A stretch of DNA of 64,000 nt, from contig NZ_JBHYFK010000002.1 of NCBI RefSeq assembly GCF_051859565.1, positions 310,001 to 374,000 of the forward strand, in the 5' to 3' direction. The translations under genes and the position numbers were made by a program. Positions within the stretch are counted from its first letter, which is position 1, and each line of letters opens with the position of its first letter. Source of the DNA: Glycocaulis sp051859565 (lineage in GTDB: Bacteria; Pseudomonadota; Alphaproteobacteria; Caulobacterales; Maricaulaceae). Below the pieces are notes generated by a model, which was given only the letters and a program-made list of their open reading frames with translations, was not told where the DNA came from and searched no databases. Of the stretch, positions 41,901 to 50,234 are shown piece by piece.

Positions 41901-42293
41901 TCAGGTCAGCGCGTACCAGAGAATGGCAACACTGCCCGCCAGATAGACCAGAAGCGTGATCAGCGCGCCGCCGAACCGGCCAAAGCTGGTGCCGGAACTG
42001 CCTGTCAGGCCGAAGGCGTGCAGCACGCGCGCCAGCGTCAGGGCGATGCCGAGCGCGTGCAGGACGTAGATATGCGCGTCGAGCAGCGCCAGCGTCAGCA
42101 GGCCGATCAGCATGCCCGGCACCCACTCGGTCGCGTTGGCATGCACGCGGATGCGCCGGGCGAGGCTTTCATCACCGCCATCGCCAAAGCCGACCTTGCT
42201 GCTCCGCCGGCCATCGATGACGTTCCAGGCCAGAGCGAGCAGAATGAGCAGATTGATGCCGATATAGAGACCGGCGACGGCCACTGGTGTCAT
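41901..42293 (-). CDS. MAPEG-family membrane protein
   Basis: A 130-residue protein with four hydrophobic helices and the MAPEG pattern: an N-terminal helix, then RRIRVHANATEWVPGMLI, whose Arg, Asn and Glu match the family's glutathione-binding positions, and LHALGIALTLARVLHAFG. Members include membrane glutathione transferases; most bacterial ones are uncharacterised. Isolated, with its own short gaps on both sides. Confidence 0.85.
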   Translation of the reverse strand: MTPVAVAGLYIGINLLILLALAWNVIDGRRSSKVGFGDGGDESLARRIRVHANATEWVPGMLIGLLTLALLDAHIYVLHALGIALTLARVLHAFGLTGSSGTSFGRFGGALITLLVYLAGSVAILWYALT

Positions 42294-42369
42294 GGTGATA
42301 GTCCTCCCGCGAGGCCGATTGAGCTCAGCCTTTGACGCGCACTATCGGGTGCGCCGCAGCTGTGCGCAA

Positions 42370-42693
42370 TCAGGTTTCCGGATAACAGGAGAGGGCGGTC
42401 TCAGCGACGAAGCGGCTGAGCGCGCCCTGGACGCTGGAATTGAGCCCGGCGGCATCCATGCGCGCGCGGACAGGCTGGCCGGTCATGGACTCGATCAGGA
42501 TCGAGTAGGCCACCGCATCAAAGCGGCGTGCGGCACGCTCTGACAGGCAGGTGCAGGCTTCATCGCCATAGTCGAAACGTTCGCTGCACACGGCAATGAA
42601 GCGGGCCTGTTCGGCCCCGTCAGGCGGGGTGCGCGGGCCAGGCGAGCATGCCGCCAGCAGGACAGCGGCCAGAGCGGGGAGCGCGCGCATCAT
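42370..42693 (-). CDS. Small putative lipoprotein
   Basis: A 107-residue protein with a signal peptide ending in the lipobox LAAC (Cys 16). The rest has several Cys (VCSERFDYGDEACTCLSE and the late SCYPE), a spacing often seen in small disulfide-linked envelope proteins; no family is recognised. It overlaps the end of the FrnE/DsbA-like gene by four bases, so the two are co-transcribed, and a thiol-handling link is possible but unproven. Confidence 0.7.
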   Translation of the reverse strand: MMRALPALAAVLLAACSPGPRTPPDGAEQARFIAVCSERFDYGDEACTCLSERAARRFDAVAYSILIESMTGQPVRARMDAAGLNSSVQGALSRFVAETALSCYPET

Positions 42694-43349
42694 GCGTCTT
42701 CCTCAGGTGGCAGGCTGGCAGCCTTGCGTATGGCGTCCGCCAGCACTTCAGGCGCCTCGGCCCCGGAGACGGTGAACGCACCGTTGAAGATGAAGCAGGG
42801 CACGCCCGCCACGCCCAGCGAGCGGTAGAACTTCTCCTCGCGCTCCAGCACATCCTTGTCGCGATGGGTGGAGAGAAGGTCGGCCACCACATTGGCATCC
42901 AGCCCGATACTCTCTGCTATCGCGGTCAGTTCTGAGGCCGCGCCTATATCGCGCCGCTCCTCGAAATAGGCCTTAAAGAGCGCTTCGGCAGCCTCTGCCC
43001 CCTTGCCCTGGCCTTGCGCCCAGCGGATCAGGCGGTGCGCATCCATCGTGTTCGGGCGCATGGGGATTTCATCGAAATTGAAGACGATGCCTGCTTCGGG
43101 GCCTGCGGCTTCCAGGTGCTCGCGCATGGCCTTGAAGCGGCCCTGACTGTCTTCGCCGACGCGCTTCCTCATATAGTCCTGATAGGGCAGGCCAGCCTTG
43201 GGGATGGAGGCATCCAGCTGGAAGGGGCGCAGCACGGTCTCCACCGGGATTTCCGGCACAAGGGCCTGCGCCGCCTGCCAGTAGCGATGGCCAAGCCAGC
43301 ACCACGGGCACACCGGATCAAGGACAAGATCGACGTTTACCGAAGCCAT
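42690..43349 (-). CDS. DsbA/FrnE-family thiol oxidoreductase
   Basis: A 219-residue cytosolic protein with a thioredoxin fold and helical insert. DPVCPWCWLGHRYW carries the CPWC redox pair of the FrnE/2-hydroxychromene-2-carboxylate isomerase group, and GVAGVPCFIFNGAFTVSGAE has the cis-Pro loop. No signal peptide, so it acts in the cytoplasm, perhaps as a disulfide isomerase or GSH-linked isomerase. Confidence 0.88.
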   Translation of the reverse strand: MASVNVDLVLDPVCPWCWLGHRYWQAAQALVPEIPVETVLRPFQLDASIPKAGLPYQDYMRKRVGEDSQGRFKAMREHLEAAGPEAGIVFNFDEIPMRPNTMDAHRLIRWAQGQGKGAEAAEALFKAYFEERRDIGAASELTAIAESIGLDANVVADLLSTHRDKDVLEREEKFYRSLGVAGVPCFIFNGAFTVSGAEAPEVLADAIRKAASLPPEEDA

Positions 43350-43360
43350 GGGCGCTTTTT

Positions 43361-44719
43361 TCAGTCCTCTTCCTTGCGATGCGTGCTGACGGCGAGAATC
43401 CGCGTCGCGGCCAGATCGCCCGTTACATTGACCGATGTGCGTGCCATGTCGAGGAACCTGTCCACGCCCAGCACGAAGACCAGCCCGGCGGGGGGTATGC
43501 CGAAGCTGGCGATGAGTCCGGAAAGAATGGCGATGGACACGCCCGGAGCACCCGGCGCGCCGATGGAGGCAGCCACCAGCGTCAGCACGATAATGGCAAT
43601 TTCGCCCGGTGCCAGCGTGACGCCGGCCACTTGCGCCACGAAGATCACGGCGACGGCCTGATAGAGCGCCGTGCCGGCCATGTTCACGGTGGCGGCCAGC
43701 GGGATGACAAAGCTGGCCATGGAGGGTGGTGCGCCGAGCTTTTCTACCGCGATACGGATGGAAAGCGGCATGACAGCGGCGGATGAGGAGGTGGAGAAGG
43801 CAAGCAGCTGCGCTTCGCCGACGGCTGACTGGAACTTCAGCGGGTTCATCCGGCCGAGCAAAGCGACCAGCGCCAGATAGAGGATCAGGAGGATGGCCAA
43901 TCCGATCAGCACCGTGCCCACATAGGCTCCGAGTGCTGCCAGCGACCCCACGCCGAGGCGCGCCAGCAATTGGGCAGTCAGGCCGAACACGGCATAGGGC
44001 GTGATATACATCGCCCAGCGCACCACCGTCATCGAGACTTCCAATAGCCCCTCGAACACGCCGAGCAGCGGGTCGAGCCGGGTTTTGTTGGTGGAGCTGA
44101 CATAGGCGGCGCCGAGGAACAGGCCGAAAATCACGATCGCCAGCATCTCGTTCTGGACGGCGGAGGCGAGGGGGTTGTCCGGCACCAATCCCACGATCAG
44201 ATCCGGCGCGGTCTGGATGATCTCGCCCAGCCGGTCATTATTGGCGGGAGCCTCTTCTGCCGCATCAACCACCAGCGGCGCATCGCCCGCCACGGCCTCG
44301 GCTGTGGCAGAATCGATCAGCGTGCCCGGCGCGATGGTCAGGCCCAGCGTCGCCCCCAGCAGGGCCGCAGCAAGCGTTGTGACACCTACGAATCCGGCAA
44401 GGCGCGTGCCCGAGGCGCGCAGGCCCGCAGGGTCGGACGCGCTCGCGGCCAGCCCCAGCACGATGGAGGATAGGACCAGCGGCATCAGCACCATCTTGAT
44501 GAGGGAAAGGAAGATGCTGCCGGGCAGGGCGAGCCAGCCGCCAATCAGTTCCGCCGTGTCACGCGGGATGAGACCGGCTTCAGGACCCAGCAACAGACCG
44601 GCAAGTACGCCCAGCACCAGCCCGGCCATGACCTGTGCCCACAGCCGGGTGCGCATCCAGGATTCCAGCCGGAAGGCGAGCCTGCGGTACTGCGCGCGGC
44701 GGCGCATCGTCTCGGTCAT
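43361..44719 (-). CDS. Dicarboxylate/amino acid:cation symporter (DAACS family)
   Basis: A 452-residue transporter with eight helices and two re-entrant loops of the GltP/DctA fold. The first hairpin motif is LLAFSTSSSAAVMPLSIRIA, the last helix is DRFLDMARTSVNVTGDLAAT with the substrate-binding Arg. The sodium-site motif NMDGT appears as NMAGT (VNMAGTALYQ), losing an Asp that coordinates sodium in GltPh. A large periplasmic insert (about 145-170) is Ala/Asp/Glu-rich. Substrate uncertain. Confidence 0.9.
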   Translation of the reverse strand: MTETMRRRAQYRRLAFRLESWMRTRLWAQVMAGLVLGVLAGLLLGPEAGLIPRDTAELIGGWLALPGSIFLSLIKMVLMPLVLSSIVLGLAASASDPAGLRASGTRLAGFVGVTTLAAALLGATLGLTIAPGTLIDSATAEAVAGDAPLVVDAAEEAPANNDRLGEIIQTAPDLIVGLVPDNPLASAVQNEMLAIVIFGLFLGAAYVSSTNKTRLDPLLGVFEGLLEVSMTVVRWAMYITPYAVFGLTAQLLARLGVGSLAALGAYVGTVLIGLAILLILYLALVALLGRMNPLKFQSAVGEAQLLAFSTSSSAAVMPLSIRIAVEKLGAPPSMASFVIPLAATVNMAGTALYQAVAVIFVAQVAGVTLAPGEIAIIVLTLVAASIGAPGAPGVSIAILSGLIASFGIPPAGLVFVLGVDRFLDMARTSVNVTGDLAATRILAVSTHRKEED

Positions 44720-44777
44720 GGATCACCCCTTCTTGTTGCAGCGCAAGGTTAAGGGGCCGGTCGCAGGATTTGAAGGG

Positions 44778-45092
44778 TCAGGCCTTCACGTCCAGCAGCG
44801 CGCCAACCATGTCGTCAGCGGCGCGCACGATGGCGCCCGATGCGGCGGCGAGGTTTTGCGCCTGGATCATGTCCACGGCGGCTGCGGCGTAGTCGGGGGA
44901 AGGAGTGACGCGCCCGCCGGGTGCGGGTTTTTGAGGGGAATTGCCGGCAGGCGCGCCTGGAGTGTTGACCGCGCGGGAAGAGCGGTCGGGGATGGTCAGG
45001 TCACGAACGCCAGACACCCGGTCTGCCGCGCGGTTCATAAGAGCCGTGGCAGAGGCAAAGCCCGAAACACCGGATGCGAATGCAGCGTTCAT
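44778..45092 (-). CDS. Mini flagellar rod/hook-like protein
   Basis: A 104-residue protein (ATG 45092; the frame also allows 45128). The N-terminus AAFASGVSGFASATALMNRA and the C-terminus AAVDMIQAQNLAAASGAIVR with ADDMVGALLDVKA resemble the terminal D0 helices of FlgC/FlgG-type rod proteins, but the usual 100 or more residues between are replaced by a short Pro/Gly linker. It could be a shortened axial protein or adaptor. Isolated from the flagellar operons by 15 kb. No family name is assigned with confidence. Confidence 0.6.
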   Translation of the reverse strand: MNAAFASGVSGFASATALMNRAADRVSGVRDLTIPDRSSRAVNTPGAPAGNSPQKPAPGGRVTPSPDYAAAAVDMIQAQNLAAASGAIVRAADDMVGALLDVKA

Positions 45093-45269
45093 GAGGAAAG
45101 CATGCGCGCCGCGCCGCCGGAAATCCATCGAAACCCGTAATAATCGTAAACGCCATGCTAACGGCGGGGCGCGACGCGGGCATGCCTTCTATTTGCCGCG
45201 TCCATGCGCTATATGCCGCCCCTGACACCCATTGCCACCGGCCTTGAACCGGCGGGAAAGGAAAAAGAG

Positions 45270-46520
45270 ATGACGACCCTTATTCAGGCGCGCCCCGCAG
45301 GGGGCCTGCGCGACACGCTTTCTGCCAACCCGGCTGCCGATGCGGCGCGTGTCGACGCGCTGATGGCCGAGTTCGGCCTGACCGGCGAGTTTCTGGGGCT
45401 GGGCGGTAACCCGCAAGATCACCGTGTTGTGGCGGCCATGTCCGGCGGCGTGGACTCATCCGTCGTCGGGGCCATATTGCACCGTGCGGGCTATCAGGTC
45501 GTCGGCATGACGCTGCAGCTCTACGATCATGGCACGGCCATCCACCGCAAGGGCGCGTGCTGCGCCGGGCAGGACATCCATGATGCACGCCGGGTGGCGG
45601 AGGCCATGGGCTTTGCGCATTACGTGCTGGACTATGAGAGCCGCTTCCGTGAAGCGGTGATGGAAGACTTCGCCGACACGTATCTGGCGGGCTCCACGCC
45701 GATCCCGTGCGTGCGCTGCAACCAGTCTGTGAAATTTGCCGACCTGCTGAGCACCGCGCAGCAACTGGGCGCAGCCGCGCTGGTGACGGGCCATTATATC
45801 CGCCGCGAGGACCGCGAAGGCGGGCCGGTGCTGCTGCGCGCCGAAGACCACGGCAAGGACCAGTCCTATTTCCTGTTCGCGACCACGCCTGAGCAGCTGG
45901 ATTACTTACGCTTCCCGCTGGGGCATCTGACCAAGGACCAGACGCGCGAGCTGGCCCTGGCGATGGGTCTGATCGTGGCCGCCAAGCCTGACAGTCAGGA
46001 CATCTGCTTTGTGCCCGATGGCGATTACGCCAGCGTGGTCAAACGCCTGCGCCCGGACGCTGCGCGCCCCGGCGAGATCGTCCATGAGGATGGCCGGGTG
46101 CTTGGCACCCATGAGGGAGTGATCCACTACACGGTGGGTCAGCGCCGCGGGCTCGGCGTGGCCACCGGCGAGCCGCTCTACGTGATCCGCCTCGATGCTG
46201 CCAAGGCGCAGGTCGTTGTCGGCCCGCGCGAGGCGCTGGCCGTGCGCACCATCCAGCTTGCCGATGTGAACTGGATTGGCGATGGCAGCCTTGTCGATGC
46301 CGACGGGATGGAGATCGCGGTGAAAGTCCGCTCCACGCGCCCGCCCAGCCCCGCCAGCCTGCATGTGAGTGCAGACGGCGCTGTCAGTGTGACACTGGCC
46401 GCGGGCGAGGAAGGTGTGGCCCCCGGTCAGGCGTGTGTCTTCTACAGCGTGGACGAGGAATCGCGCGTGCTGGGCGGGGGCTGGATCACGGCTACCAGGA
46501 GCGAGGACAAGGCCGCATGA
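45270..46520 (+). CDS. mnmA: tRNA 2-thiouridylase MnmA
   Basis: MnmA thiolates U34 of tRNA-Glu, -Gln and -Lys. The 416-residue protein has the PP-loop VAAMSGGVDSSVVGAIL, the catalytic Cys in IPCVRCNQSVKF and the second in DSQDICFVPDGDY, and HYTVGQRRGLGVATGEPLYV. ATG 45270 follows GGAAAGGAAAAAGAG; the longer frame from 45204 is not supported. Homologues lack the first about 40 residues before the PP-loop, so the N-terminal arm is somewhat long. Overlaps the DUF1801 gene by four bases (ATGA). Confidence 0.95.
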   Translation: MTTLIQARPAGGLRDTLSANPAADAARVDALMAEFGLTGEFLGLGGNPQDHRVVAAMSGGVDSSVVGAILHRAGYQVVGMTLQLYDHGTAIHRKGACCAGQDIHDARRVAEAMGFAHYVLDYESRFREAVMEDFADTYLAGSTPIPCVRCNQSVKFADLLSTAQQLGAAALVTGHYIRREDREGGPVLLRAEDHGKDQSYFLFATTPEQLDYLRFPLGHLTKDQTRELALAMGLIVAAKPDSQDICFVPDGDYASVVKRLRPDAARPGEIVHEDGRVLGTHEGVIHYTVGQRRGLGVATGEPLYVIRLDAAKAQVVVGPREALAVRTIQLADVNWIGDGSLVDADGMEIAVKVRSTRPPSPASLHVSADGAVSVTLAAGEEGVAPGQACVFYSVDEESRVLGGGWITATRSEDKAA

Positions 46521-46855
46521 GCGCCGATGCCTATTTCGATAAGCTGGACCGCGAAAAGGCCACCGCGCCGCTGGCGCGTGAGGTGCGCGGCTGGATCCGG
46601 GCGCGTGCGCCGCAACTGACGGAGGCGCTGGCCTGGGGGTATCCCTGCTACTCAGGCGAGGGTCGGATCTGCTCGATCGTGCCGCACAAGGCGCACATCA
46701 ATCTGCAGTTTTTCCGCGGGGCTGAACTGGCAGGTCATGTGCGCGTGGAAGGCAGTGGAAAGGCCTTGCGTCACGTGAAAATTTACGCGGTTGACGATCT
46801 CGATGACGGGCTCGCTACTATATTGGCGGAAGCGGTGGGGCTCGACCGCGCCTGA
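46517..46855 (+). CDS. DUF1801 family protein
   Basis: A 112-residue protein of the DUF1801/YdhG-like fold: YFDKLDREKATAPLAREVRG, LTEALAWGYPCYSGEGRICS and HINLQFFRGAELAGHVRVEG with KIYAVDDLDDG. Function unknown. Start chosen at ATG 46517, which overlaps the mnmA stop as ATGA, a sign of coupling; the open frame further upstream lies inside mnmA. Confidence 0.82.
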   Translation: MSADAYFDKLDREKATAPLAREVRGWIRARAPQLTEALAWGYPCYSGEGRICSIVPHKAHINLQFFRGAELAGHVRVEGSGKALRHVKIYAVDDLDDGLATILAEAVGLDRA

Positions 46856-46960
46856 CATTGCACCTGCGAAAAGCCTTGACGCAGCGCGGCGCGGGGCCTT
46901 CACATGCGCGCCAGTTTTTAACACGCATACCCCTTTCATCCTGAAACAGGAGAGATAATC

Positions 46961-48145
46961 ATGAGCGCAGACGATCCCATCGTCATTGTGGGCATGGCGC
47001 GCACCCCCATGGGCGGGCTGCTGGGCGATCTGGCGGCTATGGCCGCGCCCGAGCTTGGCTCCATCGCCATCAAGGCCGCTCTGGCCGAAGCCGGTGTCGC
47101 CGGCGACGACGTCAACATGGTCTTCATGGGCAATGTGCTGAGCGCCGGTCAGGGTCAGGCGCCCGCCCGTCAGGCCGCCATCAAGGCGGGCCTGCCCAAA
47201 TCGGCTCAGGCCACCACGCTCAACAAGGTGTGCGGCTCGGGCATGCAGGCGGCGATCTATGCCCGCGCGATGATCGCCTCTGGTGAGGCGGACGTGATCG
47301 TAGCAGGCGGCATGGAATCCATGACCAACGCGCCGCACCTTCTGCCCACCCACCGCGCGGGCTTCAAGTACGGCCATGACACGCTGAAAGATCACATGGC
47401 GCTCGACGGGCTTGAAGATGCCTATGAGCACAAGGCCATGGGCGTCTATGCCGACATGGTGGCGCAGGAATACCAGTTCACCCGCGAAGACCAGGACGCC
47501 TACGCCATCGAGACGCTCAAACGTGCGCAGGCCGCCACGAAGGACGGGGTGTTCAAGCGCGAGATTGCCCCCGTCACCATCTCCACCCGCAAGGGCGATG
47601 TGACGGTCGAGCATGACGAGCTGCCCGGCAAGGCGCGCCCCGAAAAAATCCCGGAGCTGCGCGCGGCCTTCACCAAGGACGGCACGGTGACAGCCGCCAA
47701 CGCCTCTGCCATCTCTGATGGCGCGGCGGCTCTGGTGCTGATGCGCCTGTCTGAAGCGGAACGCCGGGGCCTCAAACCCATCGCGAAAATCGTCGCCACG
47801 GCGGCGCATGCCCACGAGCCGGCCTACTTCATGACCGCGCCGGTGCCGGCCATGCGCAAGGTGATGGAGCGTGCGGGCTGGGCCACCAAGGACGTAGACC
47901 TGTTCGAGATCAACGAGGCGTTTGCCAGCGTGCCGATGATCGCGATGAAGGACTTGGGCCTCTCACACGATGTCATCAACGTAAACGGCGGTGCCTGCGC
48001 CCTCGGCCACCCGATCGGCGCCTCTGGTGCGCGCATCCTCGTCACGCTGCTTTCGGCGCTGGAAAAGCACGATCAGAAGCGCGGCGTCGCCTCGCTCTGC
48101 ATTGGTGGCGGCGAAGCTACCGCCATGGCCGTGGAGCGGTTTTAA
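46961..48145 (+). CDS. Acetyl-CoA acetyltransferase (thiolase)
   Basis: A 394-residue thiolase that condenses or cleaves acetyl-/acyl-CoA. Nucleophilic Cys in LNKVCGSGMQAAIYA, active-site NEAFAS, GHP motif His in GACALGHPIGASGARI and the second catalytic Cys in SLCIGGGEATAMAVE. The length and motifs fit PhaA/AtoB-type biosynthetic thiolases; a PHB-specific role is not shown, since no phaB is adjacent. AGGAGAG lies before the ATG. Confidence 0.93.
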   Translation: MSADDPIVIVGMARTPMGGLLGDLAAMAAPELGSIAIKAALAEAGVAGDDVNMVFMGNVLSAGQGQAPARQAAIKAGLPKSAQATTLNKVCGSGMQAAIYARAMIASGEADVIVAGGMESMTNAPHLLPTHRAGFKYGHDTLKDHMALDGLEDAYEHKAMGVYADMVAQEYQFTREDQDAYAIETLKRAQAATKDGVFKREIAPVTISTRKGDVTVEHDELPGKARPEKIPELRAAFTKDGTVTAANASAISDGAAALVLMRLSEAERRGLKPIAKIVATAAHAHEPAYFMTAPVPAMRKVMERAGWATKDVDLFEINEAFASVPMIAMKDLGLSHDVINVNGGACALGHPIGASGARILVTLLSALEKHDQKRGVASLCIGGGEATAMAVERF

Positions 48146-48154
48146 GCTGACTTG

Positions 48155-48267
48155 TCCTCCCCCGTTCACGGGGGAGGTGCCTTCGAAGAAGGCGGAGGGG
48201 GGAGCATTCCTGCAATCCCCCCCCCCCCTCGGCCCTTCGGGCCACTCCCCCCGTAAACGGGGGGAGA
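48155..48267 (+). repeat. Hairpin repeat, family 1, copy C
   Basis: Plus-oriented: CCTCCCCC-GTTCAC-GGGGGAGG, GCCTTC-GAA-GAAGGC, CGGAGGGGGGAGC, a C-run, CGGCCC-TTC-GGGCC and CTCCCCCC-GTAAAC-GGGGGGAG. The second and third stems differ from copy D by paired changes. It lies just after the thiolase stop codon. Confidence 0.88.
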
Positions 48268-48318
48268 AACCGTTGGTGCCCCGGCCAAGACAGGCCACTT
48301 TTCTTCCAGGAGTTCCCC

Positions 48319-48780
48319 ATGTCCCAGTTCGCAAAGCGCCTCGCAGAGCTTGGTATCACCCTGCCGCAGGCCGTCGCCCCGGTGGCCAATTACGTGCCCT
48401 TCGTGCGCTCGGGCAATCTGGTGTTCGTGTCGGGACAGGTCTCGATCGGGCCGGACGGCCTCGTGAAGGGTACGCTGGGGCAGGACATGGATGTGGCCGC
48501 AGGCCAGGCGGCTGCGCGCCTGTGCGGGCTCAATCTCATCGCCCAGTTTGCGGCTGCCTGTGAGGGTGATCTCGACCGGGTAAAGCGCGTGGTGCGCCTT
48601 GGCGGCTTCGTCGCCGCAGACCCGGCCTTCACCGACATTCCCAAAGTCATCAATGGCTGTTCAGACCTGATGGTGGAAGTGTTTGGCGATGCGGGCCGTC
48701 ACGCCCGCTCCGCCGTCGCCTGTCCGGTCCTGCCGCTGGGTGCGGCGGTAGAGGTCGATGCGGTAATCGAGCTGGGGTGA
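48319..48780 (+). CDS. RidA/YjgF-family protein
   Basis: A 153-residue member of the YjgF/RidA superfamily: FVRSGNLVFVSGQVSIGPDG, DLDRVKRVVRLGGFVAAD and GDAGRHARSAVACPVLPLGA. Archetypal RidA proteins hydrolyse reactive enamines and imines; this longer subfamily (LPQAVAPVANYVPF start) carries the Arg of the active site in GRHARSAV. It ends in an intergenic region with GC-rich hairpins around 48800-48890, converging on pyrC. Confidence 0.9.
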   Translation: MSQFAKRLAELGITLPQAVAPVANYVPFVRSGNLVFVSGQVSIGPDGLVKGTLGQDMDVAAGQAAARLCGLNLIAQFAAACEGDLDRVKRVVRLGGFVAADPAFTDIPKVINGCSDLMVEVFGDAGRHARSAVACPVLPLGAAVEVDAVIELG

Positions 48781-48896
48781 GGCTTCTTTCCTCACTGAAA
48801 TCCCGGCCAAGCGCAGCGCAGAGCCGGGACCTCGTGCAGGATGACCCGGAGAGGGGCCCCGGATCGCTTCGCGTCCGGGGTTTCAGAACGTAAGGT

Positions 48897-50234
48897 CTAA
48901 ACCGCCCCCAGCGTCTCCACAAAGCGGGCCGCTTCGCCGGTTGACGGCGTGACCAGCTCATCATCGCGCATCACCGTGCGTCCGCGCACGATTGTGCCCA
49001 TCGGCCAGCCGGTGACCGTGTCGCCGGTAAAGGGCGACCAGCCGCAGCGTGAGGCCAGCCAGCTTTCCTCGATAGTGCGCACGGCGTGCAGATCGACCAG
49101 CGTCAGATCGGCATCGTATCCGGCGGCGATGCGGCCCTTGTTCGCGAGGCCGAACACGCGCTGCGGCCCGTGGCTCGTCAGGTCGACAAAGCGCTCCAGC
49201 GTCAGCTTGCCCTTGCTCACATGATCGAGCATGAGCGGCACCAGCGTCTGCACGCCCGGCATGCCCGATGGCGAGGCCGGGTAGGGCTTGGATTTTTCTT
49301 CCACCGTATGGGGCGCGTGGTCAGAGCCCAGAATATCGGCAATGCCCTGATCGACGCCGCGCCACAGCCCTTCGCGGTGCTTTGCGTTGCGCACGGGCGG
49401 GTTCATCTGCGCGTAGGCGCCCAGGCGCTCATAGCATTCCGGTGCGGCCAGGGTCAGGTGCTGGGGCGTCACCTCCACGCTGGCAATATCCTTGTGGTGC
49501 TGGAGATAGTCGATCTCGTCAGCAGTGGAGATGTGCAGCACGTGGATGCGCTTGCCCGCCTCACGCGCGAGGCGCACCAGGCGCTGCGTGCTCTGCATGG
49601 CGGCGATGTCGTCGCGCACCTCCACATGGCTCGTCCAGTCGCCATGGCGGGCCAGCGCGCGCCGGTCAGCCAGGCGGAATTCATCCTCGGAGTGGAAGGC
49701 CGCGCGCCGCTCGATCACGTTCAGCACGGCTGCCACGCCCTCATCGGTATCGACCAGCAGATCGCCGGTGGACGCGCCCATGAACACTTTCACGCCGCAG
49801 CACCCGGCCATCAGCTCCATCTCGCGAAGCAGGTGGACGTTTTCCTTGGTCGCGCCCGCATAGAAGGCAAAATCGGTGTGCATGCGGTGTGTACCGCGCT
49901 TCACCTTGTCGGCCATCAGCTCCGGCGTGGTCGTCGCCGGATTGGTGTTGGGCATTTCAAAGACGCACACCACGCCTCCAAGAGCCGCAGCCCGGCTGCC
50001 GCTTTCAAGGTCTTCCTTCCATTCCAGGCCCGGCTCGCGGAAATGGACCTGCGTATCGATCACGCCGGGCAGGACATGCAGCCCCTTGGCATCGATCACT
50101 TCGCCCGCGCTGGCGGCGGAGAGATCGCCCATGGCGGCAAAGCGGCCATCGCGAATGCCAATATCGGCCTTCATGCGCCCGGCATGGCTGACGATTGTGC
50201 CGCCCTTGATGAGGGTGTCGAATGTCTCGCTCAT
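48897..50234 (-). CDS. pyrC: Dihydroorotase PyrC (class I-like)
   Basis: Cyclises carbamoyl-aspartate to dihydroorotate in pyrimidine synthesis. The 445-residue amidohydrolase has the metal motif DTQVHFREPG, in which the first His of the usual DxHxH is Gln; the carbamylated Lys is in GVKVFMGAS, later His in HISTADE and the catalytic Asp in LGSDHAPHT. Similar Q-containing sequences occur in other alphaproteobacteria as far as I recall. The N-terminus overlaps the glycosyltransferase 9 gene by four bases (ATGA). Confidence 0.9.
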   Translation of the reverse strand: MSETFDTLIKGGTIVSHAGRMKADIGIRDGRFAAMGDLSAASAGEVIDAKGLHVLPGVIDTQVHFREPGLEWKEDLESGSRAAALGGVVCVFEMPNTNPATTTPELMADKVKRGTHRMHTDFAFYAGATKENVHLLREMELMAGCCGVKVFMGASTGDLLVDTDEGVAAVLNVIERRAAFHSEDEFRLADRRALARHGDWTSHVEVRDDIAAMQSTQRLVRLAREAGKRIHVLHISTADEIDYLQHHKDIASVEVTPQHLTLAAPECYERLGAYAQMNPPVRNAKHREGLWRGVDQGIADILGSDHAPHTVEEKSKPYPASPSGMPGVQTLVPLMLDHVSKGKLTLERFVDLTSHGPQRVFGLANKGRIAAGYDADLTLVDLHAVRTIEESWLASRCGWSPFTGDTVTGWPMGTIVRGRTVMRDDELVTPSTGEAARFVETLGAV

